Part shown: positions 23,357-29,795 of the stretch, in pieces | Numbering within the stretch: the first letter of the stretch is position 1 | How the letters are laid out: the number at the start of each line of letters is the position of its first letter | Assembly (NCBI GenBank): GCA_965116595.1 | Contig: OZ220708.1 | Location: 1,984,001 to 2,048,000 of the forward strand | Source of the DNA: G963663315 sp963668255 | Lineage (GTDB): Bacteria; Pseudomonadota; Gammaproteobacteria; Arenicellales; Poriferihabitantaceae | Reading direction: 5' to 3' | Length of the DNA: 64,000 nucleotides | Made by a program: the position numbers and the translations under genes | The notes under the pieces: model-generated | Databases searched by the model: none | Seen by the model: the letters and a program-made list of their open reading frames with translations, nothing else | Told to the model about the DNA's origin: nothing

Positions 23357-25840
23357 TCAATCTTCTGGTTTCCCTGCGGTAAACTCAAGTTCCTCCAGCA
23401 GCCAGGACTCTTCCTTGCCACGGCGTTCCTGAATGCTGCCATCACCTGAAATAATTGCGATATAGGGTTGCCTGTATTCAATTTTGTCCCACTGCTTCAA
23501 GCCGGTCCCGGCAAACAACGGTTCAAGGTCATAATTCCCGCAGACGGCGCTGTCGTGCACCATAATCGCAAATCCGTCGAACTCATCCGCGTGAGTTTCA
23601 AGAACGGTCTGAAAATCCTTATCCAGGGGTACATCGTCCTTTACCGTACCCCTGCGCTCGCAGGTGTCGATATGGCCGAGTTTGACGGGGCCGGCTTTGA
23701 CGCTGAAACCCACAATCGTTAAACCGCGCTTCAACTCCAGCTTTTTCCCCGACACAAGATCAAGGATATACGAGCGTCCCGAAGTGATATACGAGCGGCT
23801 CCATTTGAATCCGGCGGACTTGAGGACAACGTGACCGCGAGCCAGATCTTTTGACTTATCCCGAATCCCGTCAGACGTAAAGGATCGAATGATTCCGTCC
23901 AGCGTGGATTCAGGGATTCGTTCGCTCTCTTCAAACGAAGGATCCAATAGAATCATTTCGTCCAGCATGGACAGGTTTTTTTCATGGAATGCCGGGCTGG
24001 CGGGTGCTGCCCGAAATAATTTCCCGGGTGCGGAAATACGGATGCTGGTGGTGTTGTCATGCAGCGTAATGCGATCGAGCTTTTCGTTTCCCAAGGCGCC
24101 GTACACCACGCAGAAATTATCCGGGTTAAACGGTGTAATCGGCGCCAACCAGGCATTTTGTGAACATTTGTCCACCCACAAAATACGCTGGTCATAATCC
24201 AGATTTCCAATTTGCCTGCGTAATGTGGAGTGGTAGGAGGGGAACCGTACTTCTTTCACCCCCAGGGTTTTATCCAATACAAATAACGCTGGAAGCTTGA
24301 TGTGTCTATCCTCAAAAGCCAATCGCTTCTTTCCCGGATCAACCAGGAAGCCATCGGAAATTTGAGGGTAGTCCCATAGCGAAGACAGGTAGCCGCGGCT
24401 CCGGGTCAGCATTTCATCAACCGACTCCTCTGATTCAGATAACGTGGGTGCGTCTTTCAGCATGTCCCGGCCAAAACCCAAGCCTTCAACGTTGTCCCCC
24501 ATCAGATTCAATAAGGTAGGAGCAACGTCCCGGGTAGACCCTTTCCTGGTAATCTTCCCCGGACTTGTATTCTTGTCAAAAATCATCCATAAATTACGCC
24601 GCTCACCCGTCTCAACTAACTCCGAGGCGGTAGTTCGCATGGCCAGGTGATCCGACGAAACCACAAACAGGGTGTTCTCGAAGAATTTACTGTCCTTCAC
24701 ATACCGGATGAAATCACCTGCCAGCCTGTCGGCGCAATGTACCGCATTGAGTATTGGATTGGTTCCATCCTGATAAACCAGATCCTTGCAGGATTTTGCG
24801 ATATATCCTTTGGGGTGATGCGTATCCAGCGTAAGCAGGAATAACCCGAATGGCTTCTCTCTTGCAGACAGCTCATCAAATCTCTGTTTGACCAGCGTGA
24901 ACAGGCTGTCGTCGTAAAGTCCCCAGGCGTGTTTATAACTCCGATCATCCAGAGTGTCCACAAATTTGCGGTATCCCTCAACCCGGTCAAAACCATGAGT
25001 CCGATAAAACTGGCCCTTACCAGCAAAAGACAGGATAGCGCCTCCCATATAATTCAGGTCATATCCGGCTTCATTCAGGATATCACCGAGACATTCCGCT
25101 CCAGGAAGGAACTGATCCATACCGGTCATTGCGCTTTCGTTGCCGCTTGGCGTGACCAAAGGGATGCCGCATTGACTGGCTACCATACCGGCTACAGTCC
25201 AGCCCGTCCCGTAAACCTGGTGGACATTCGTAAAACTCAGGGACTCCTCCTCCAGGGCGCGCAGATTCGGCGTCAGGCCCGGAAACAGATTTTCATCCAG
25301 ATAGGTTCGTTCGATTTGCTCCAGGTACAGCCAGACGATATTCCTGGGTTTGCCGGCAAACTGTACCGGCGCGCTTTTGACAAAAGAATCAGGCGCCTCC
25401 TTCGAGGCGGTCCGTTTTAAACTGGACTGATACAGCAAATACAGATCGGCAACGGCCGGGTTCAGACCGTAGGACATCAGGAGTGTAATAAATGCAGCGC
25501 CAATCCAGTATTTCCTTTTATGCAACCTGTTCCTCCCTCTTTGGAAACACTTGCAGGCAATGAATGAAATTACTGAAATGGCAACAAGGTAAATCAGCGC
25601 AGCAATGATAAGACCGCTGAAATCCTCCCAGGCAGCGCCGCCCATATTCGCCGACAGATGCCAGGATATCGATTCATCGATACCGGCTCCGGTTACGGAA
25701 TCAGAAAAGTACCAGAGTCCGGATAAGAATAACGAACCGAATATCAATATTGAAATCAGGACAGCGAACAATGTGGAATGTGTGTGCCTGCGCCATAAAA
25801 AGATCGATACAAGCGCCAGCGTCAGGGACATGGCAAGCAT
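23357..25840 (-). CDS. opgB: Phosphoglycerol transferase I with extra C-terminal domain
   Basis: An 827-residue membrane enzyme that adds phosphoglycerol to periplasmic glucans. The first 130 residues hold about four membrane helices. The sulfatase-fold domain that follows closely tracks E. coli MdoB/OpgB: IERTYLDENLFPGLTPNL, GTGWTVAGMVASQCGIPL with the probable Thr nucleophile, HGFDRVEGY, LDTHHPKGYI and SSDHLAM (metal ligands). It is longer than the roughly 760 residues of E. coli OpgB. The last 130 residues, with VGFSVKAG and FAIMVHDSAVCG, resemble an ILEI/FAM3-like domain (tentative). It is a single gene; no opgGH genes are in view. Confidence 0.85.
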   Translation of the reverse strand: MLAMSLTLALVSIFLWRRHTHSTLFAVLISILIFGSLFLSGLWYFSDSVTGAGIDESISWHLSANMGGAAWEDFSGLIIAALIYLVAISVISFIACKCFQRGRNRLHKRKYWIGAAFITLLMSYGLNPAVADLYLLYQSSLKRTASKEAPDSFVKSAPVQFAGKPRNIVWLYLEQIERTYLDENLFPGLTPNLRALEEESLSFTNVHQVYGTGWTVAGMVASQCGIPLVTPSGNESAMTGMDQFLPGAECLGDILNEAGYDLNYMGGAILSFAGKGQFYRTHGFDRVEGYRKFVDTLDDRSYKHAWGLYDDSLFTLVKQRFDELSAREKPFGLFLLTLDTHHPKGYIAKSCKDLVYQDGTNPILNAVHCADRLAGDFIRYVKDSKFFENTLFVVSSDHLAMRTTASELVETGERRNLWMIFDKNTSPGKITRKGSTRDVAPTLLNLMGDNVEGLGFGRDMLKDAPTLSESEESVDEMLTRSRGYLSSLWDYPQISDGFLVDPGKKRLAFEDRHIKLPALFVLDKTLGVKEVRFPSYHSTLRRQIGNLDYDQRILWVDKCSQNAWLAPITPFNPDNFCVVYGALGNEKLDRITLHDNTTSIRISAPGKLFRAAPASPAFHEKNLSMLDEMILLDPSFEESERIPESTLDGIIRSFTSDGIRDKSKDLARGHVVLKSAGFKWSRSYITSGRSYILDLVSGKKLELKRGLTIVGFSVKAGPVKLGHIDTCERRGTVKDDVPLDKDFQTVLETHADEFDGFAIMVHDSAVCGNYDLEPLFAGTGLKQWDKIEYRQPYIAIISGDGSIQERRGKEESWLLEELEFTAGKPED

Positions 25841-26054
25841 TGGGTAAACTACAATTGATGGGCGTGATCGCTGATCATTCAGTATTGAATGTCATGTCTG
25901 GATAACCGGTTTGAACGGCGATGATACAACATCGGATTACGTTATAGGGGAAATTAATTGAAAGTCCGGGTGGGGGCGTTGGTGATCAGGTCCCCCGCGA
26001 TTTCAAATCCGGTCAAGTCGGATGTGGTTGTCCGGGGCATCCCCCGCCCGCAAT

Positions 26055-26139
26055 CGTAGGAGCCTGTCCCCGGCCCCCGATCAGGTCGGGGGCAGGCACT
26101 GATCGGGGAGCGTAGGGGCGGGTCTCTGTGCCCGCCCGC
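26055..26139. repeat. R2 repeat, double copy
   Basis: CGTAGGAGCCTGTCCCCGG, GATCAGGTCGGGGGCAGG, GATCGGGGAGC, then a second CGTAGGGGCGGGTCTCTGTG unit. It fills much of the 342-base gap between opgB and the duplicated nuclease-like gene. The rest of the gap has TTTCAAATCCGGTCAAGTCG, repeated near 32536, and nothing else recognised. Confidence 0.8.
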
Positions 26140-26182
26140 TCTCTGATATAATGACCAACCATAAACATAAAGGAATATCAAA

Positions 26183-26737
26183 ATGCCGACCACCGCCGTA
26201 TCCACTCCCGACGAAATCTGGAAAATCCTGAAAGAAACAATTCGGGGAATTGATGGGCTTCGTCTCAGTCAGAAAGAAACCGACAAGCAACTGAAAAAGA
26301 CCGAAGCCCTGTTTAACACCCAATGGGGAACTCTGATGGAGAGTCTGGTTGAGGGGGATTTGATTGCGATTCTGAATCAACAGGGCATTCCGGTTGAAAA
26401 TACTTCCATCAATGTCAAGAAAAGAAGCCGGGACGACAATTATGAATATGACATTATCGCGGAAAACGGTCAGGAAGTCGTTGTGGTTGAAGTCAAGACG
26501 ACGTTGAGGGTAGCCGATGTCAAGAAATTTTTGGGGAATTTGAGGAAGTTCACGACCCGGAAACCCCTCTATCAACATAATACAATCTATGGGGCGGTAG
26601 CTTGGTTGAAGGCTGATCATGAATCTCCACTTGGCGATGTAATTTCGATACAGGGTCTTGTCTTGGCTATTGTTTCGCATGTCTTCGCTTCCACAGTCGG
26701 GTTTCTATATCACTCGATTCTGTCAACGAATTACTGA
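26183..26737 (+). pseudogene. Rearranged duplicate of the PD-(D/E)XK-like gene
   Basis: The first 140 or so residues are nearly identical to the gene at 22007, including YEYDIIAENGQEVVVVEVKT, except for a short deletion in the N-terminal coiled coil. Similarity stops sharply after GAVAWLK (near 26612). The remaining 40 or so residues, DHESPLGDVISIQGLVLAIV and on, are unrelated and hydrophobic, replacing the last strand of the nuclease fold. The duplication includes the R2 repeat and TATAAT upstream. It is probably non-functional as a nuclease, although the frame remains open to a stop. Confidence 0.65.
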
Positions 26738-26885
26738 ACATTTACAATTCCCGCGGAACCTTGTCCCCGGTTCTGTACGCCCCAGGCTTCCAGCCTGTAG
26801 ATTGCGGCACGGACAGCATTTTCCTTACATTCTCCAGTCGTAAGGTGGTATGATCGCAGCATAAAAATACTAATCAAAGGGAGTT

Positions 26886-27515
26886 ATGATGGCAACACCA
26901 ACAGGGACACGCCGAGAAACGCTTGCCGCAATGGCGGTCGAATCAGAAGTTGCGGCGGTGGGAGTGGAGGGAATCGCAACGGCTCATGAATCCGGGGAAG
27001 CGCAACGATTGCTCACGGAGATGGAGGTACAAAAGATGCATCGCCGCCGGCTGGATGCGCGCAGGGTACAGGACGGAGAGTCGGCGTTGTCGGAAGAGGA
27101 TCTCAGTCAATCGCTTGGTGTTCTCGAGAAACAGGAACTGGTTTCCATGCAGGAGTCTGAAAAGCTCGAGTCACTGATAGCGGAAATTTTCAGGTTCGAG
27201 ATACTGGAAACCCTGTTTGGCGAGATCAATCGGATCTACAACGACGCGATCGGGGAACTCGATGCGGTGGCGCGCACGATCGCCGCAATCCTGATGGAAA
27301 GCGTTGCCTATGCGAACGACTACCTGCAGGGAGCCGATTACGATACCGTTTCGCTTGTAGTGGCGCACGATGTGAGAGGTGCGATTGATGGCGCTGTGAC
27401 CGGTGCAGAAATTGCCGGTATTGGCAGCAGCTTGAACGAACGAGTGAAACTTGCGGTGGTTGGTGCGGTCGCAAGCGGCGCGTCCGGTTCGATCATCGGC
27501 TACTTCAACGATTAG
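26886..27515 (+). CDS. Hypothetical helical protein with Gly/Ala-rich C-terminus
   Basis: A 209-residue protein I do not recognise. The first 110 residues are charged and helical (many Glu and Arg, with LSEEDLSQSLGVLEKQELVSMQESEKLESLIAEIFRF in a coiled-coil-like run). The last 70 residues are rich in Gly and Ala, with VRGAIDGAVTGAEIAGIG and GAVASGASGSIIGYF, reminiscent of amphipathic or membrane-inserting segments. GGGAG precedes the ATG pair at 26886/26889. The gene stands between the rearranged nuclease copy and the fic locus. A secreted or bacteriocin-like role is possible but unsupported. Confidence 0.55.
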   Translation: MMATPTGTRRETLAAMAVESEVAAVGVEGIATAHESGEAQRLLTEMEVQKMHRRRLDARRVQDGESALSEEDLSQSLGVLEKQELVSMQESEKLESLIAEIFRFEILETLFGEINRIYNDAIGELDAVARTIAAILMESVAYANDYLQGADYDTVSLVVAHDVRGAIDGAVTGAEIAGIGSSLNERVKLAVVGAVASGASGSIIGYFND

Positions 27516-27527
27516 GAACGGTTCGTC

Positions 27528-27641
27528 ATTCCCGCGGAAGCGGGACATCCCTCAACCGCAATCGTAGGGGCGGGTTCCTGTGCCCGCCTGCGAAAACCCA
27601 CAGCCCGCCCCGGATTTCGTCATTCCCGCGGAAGCGGGGCA
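27528..27641. repeat. R1-R2-R1 composite repeat
   Basis: Two R1 palindromes (ATTCCCGCGGAAGCGGG at 27528 and 27622) flank an R2 unit (CGTAGGGGCGGGTTCCTGTG) and the CCCGCCCCGGATTTCGTC linker also seen at 20410. It lies between the hypothetical gene and the fic upstream array. Confidence 0.8.
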
Positions 27642-27647
27642 GTGTAA

Positions 27648-27727
27648 AAGCGAATATCTGATCGACACAATAAGCGAATTATGATACAACGTGATAAGCG
27701 AATATACGCTCAGCGTAATGAGCGAAC
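27648..27727 (+). promoter_or_regulatory. Four direct repeats with exact 24-bp period upstream of fic
   Basis: AAGCGAAT occurs at 27648, 27672 and 27696, and a variant GAGCGAAC at 27720, each exactly 24 bases apart. The wider units share an ATAAGCGAAT-like core. The array ends 15 bases before the fic start codon, so binding here would cover the promoter and leader. It is a probable operator array for the Fic protein or another regulator. Confidence 0.75.
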
Positions 27728-27742
27728 AGATGAACAACGACC

Positions 27743-29302
27743 ATGGCAAAACTTTCGGAAAAACTGGCTGAATCCCTTGAGGCGCTCCACGAGCTTCAAG
27801 AGTGCGGCATGGTGGCTATACGCTCTGGCGACCTGACGCGGACCCATCGGGAGCGCCTGACCCGGAATAGCTTTCTGCAAGAGGTGATCAAGGGCTGGTA
27901 CATCCCGGCCCACCCGGACGAGACGGCGGGGGAAAGCGCCTCCTGGTATGCTTCCTTCTGGCCATTCTGCGCTGCCTATCTCCAACATCTTAAGGGCAAG
28001 GACTGGTGTCTGGCGCCGGAACAGTCCCTGTCACTCCATGCCGAAAACTGGACCATACCGCGCCAATTACTGGTGCGGGCCGCCAAGGCGCGCAATAACA
28101 TCACGACGTTGCCACACGACACATCATTGCTCGATGTCCGCGCATCGATACCGGAAGACAAGGATATAGAAGTGAAGGACGGGCTACGCCTGTTCTCGCT
28201 ACCGATGGCCCTGATTGCGTGCGCTCCAGGATATTTCAGGCAGAACCCGACCGACATGCGTGCCGCATTGTCGATGGTGCGGGATGCCTCCGAAGTATTG
28301 GACCGCCTGCTGGAAGGCGGACACAGCGTCATTGCCGGACGGCTGGCAGGCGCGTTCCGTAATATCGACCGTAACCGAATCGCCGACGATATCATAAACA
28401 CCATGCATGCAGCCGGGTACACAGTGCGGGAAAGCGATCCCTTTGTGGCACAAAGTCCGATAATCCTGCCAGTACACGAACAATCCCCTTATGTCAGTCG
28501 CATCCGTCTGATGTGGCAAGACATGCGGGACCCGATCATCGAGTGGTTCCCAAAAGCCCCAGGCCTGCCCAAAGACACCAAAGCATATCTCAAGCGTGTT
28601 GAGGATGTTTATGTCACTGATGCCTATCATTCTTTGTCAATCGAAGGCTACCGTGTCAACCCGGAGCTGATCGAGCGTGTGCGCGGTGGCAAATGGAATC
28701 CGGACGACGATGAAAATGATCGGGAACTGCACAATGCACTTGCCGCGCGTGGTTACTGGCAGACCTATCAGGCCGTGCGTGAAAGCATCGAAACAGTCCT
28801 GCGAGGTGAGAATTCCGGAACTGTCGTTGATGATGACCACCGTGTCTGGTATAGGGAAATATTTGCGCCGGGGGTAACAGCGGGTCTGCTGCGTCCTGCC
28901 GATCTCGCTGGTTACAGGAGCGGGCCGGTTTTTATTCGCCGGTCAATGCACGTTCCGCCAAGTCGTGAAGCAGTGCGCGATGCGATGCCAGCTTTCTTTG
29001 ATCTGCTGCGCGAAGAGACAGAGCCGTCTGTTCGCGTTGTGCTCGGGCATTTTATATTTGTGTACATCCATCCCTACATGGATGGCAACGGCCGCATGGG
29101 CCGGTTTTTGATGAATGTGATGCTGGCGAGTGGCGGCTATCCGTGGACCGTTGTTCCATTGGAGCAGCGGGATATCTACATGGCCGCGCTGGAAGATGCA
29201 AGCGTGGGACAGAATATCGTGCCTTTTTCCAGGTTTCTGGCACGTCTTGTCAAGACTGGATTGGAAGGAAAGGTCGTCTCCAGGCTTCCATCTTCAGAAT
29301 AA
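27743..29302 (+). CDS. Fic-domain protein, N-terminal inhibitory type
   Basis: A 519-residue Fic protein that probably AMPylates a protein target. The catalytic motif HPYMDGNGRMGR starts at H443. An inhibitory helix motif S-x-x-x-E-G (S297 LSI E301 G302) precedes the Fic core, which marks it as a self-inhibited class II type. The first 230 residues have a helix-rich region and a KLSEKLAESLEALHELQECGMVAIRSGDLTRTHRERL segment that may be a DNA-binding or sensor part. The 24-bp repeat array lies just upstream. No separate antitoxin gene is adjacent. Confidence 0.85.
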   Translation: MAKLSEKLAESLEALHELQECGMVAIRSGDLTRTHRERLTRNSFLQEVIKGWYIPAHPDETAGESASWYASFWPFCAAYLQHLKGKDWCLAPEQSLSLHAENWTIPRQLLVRAAKARNNITTLPHDTSLLDVRASIPEDKDIEVKDGLRLFSLPMALIACAPGYFRQNPTDMRAALSMVRDASEVLDRLLEGGHSVIAGRLAGAFRNIDRNRIADDIINTMHAAGYTVRESDPFVAQSPIILPVHEQSPYVSRIRLMWQDMRDPIIEWFPKAPGLPKDTKAYLKRVEDVYVTDAYHSLSIEGYRVNPELIERVRGGKWNPDDDENDRELHNALAARGYWQTYQAVRESIETVLRGENSGTVVDDDHRVWYREIFAPGVTAGLLRPADLAGYRSGPVFIRRSMHVPPSREAVRDAMPAFFDLLREETEPSVRVVLGHFIFVYIHPYMDGNGRMGRFLMNVMLASGGYPWTVVPLEQRDIYMAALEDASVGQNIVPFSRFLARLVKTGLEGKVVSRLPSSE

Positions 29303-29545
29303 TATTAAGATAACAATCCCCCGTGATTGTCCGATAACCATTGTAACCGCCCACCGGGTGATGCTCGATTTGTCTCGATTGCATTATACAAACAATGCCT
29401 GTCTCTCCCTTTCCATATACCTGCGAAGTCATACGTATGATACTCTTCAGTTCCGCAATCATATTCTTCTACCCAAAGGAACCGGGAAACCCATGAAAGT
29501 TTCACCAGCAATCAGTCCTGGGCCGTATGCCCGGAGACGCTGGCC
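29303..29545 (+). other. Gap with palindromes before the mobilisation gene
   Basis: This gap holds ACAATC-CCCCGT-GATTGT (about 29310-29327) and a perfect 12-bp palindrome TCATACGTATGA (29429-29440). AAAGGAA precedes an 18-codon frame at 29493 (MKVSPAISPGPYARRRWP) whose stop overlaps the next start by ATGA. An origin of transfer or operator could lie here; no nic site is recognised. Confidence 0.35.
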
Positions 29546-29764
29546 ATGACAGACGACATGCGCAAGGAGCATATCGTGATGGCGACGGACAGCGAATGGC
29601 AGATCATCAGCGAGCGGGCGGAGACGGCCCGGATGTCGATTTCACGCTTCATGGTAGAGCGCGCCCTCGTGCGCCACCAACACGCGGGCGAAAACGGGGT
29701 ATGGGATGAGATCGTAGCCGCCGCCAACATCGCCATCAAGGCGGAGGAGACGGCAGGCCGTTAA
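29546..29764 (+). CDS. Small ribbon-helix-helix-like mobilisation protein
   Basis: A 72-residue protein with TDSEWQIISERAETARMSISRFMVERAL, a pattern seen in small ribbon-helix-helix relaxosome accessory proteins such as MobC. It would bind near an origin of transfer and help the relaxase. It converges on the MobF relaxase gene with 31 bases between the stops. Its start overlaps the stop of an 18-codon frame with a better ribosome binding site, so translational coupling is possible. Family assignment is from pattern and context. Confidence 0.55.
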   Translation: MTDDMRKEHIVMATDSEWQIISERAETARMSISRFMVERALVRHQHAGENGVWDEIVAAANIAIKAEETAGR

Positions 29765-29795
29765 GGTACAGGGCAGCAATGCCGGATCTACCCGG

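Noticed and set aside
27648..27727. 24-bp direct repeats as a plasmid replication iteron or CRISPR-like array
   Set aside because: Only four short repeat cores, no rep gene or cas genes nearby, and the array directly abuts a start codon, so an operator is more likely.
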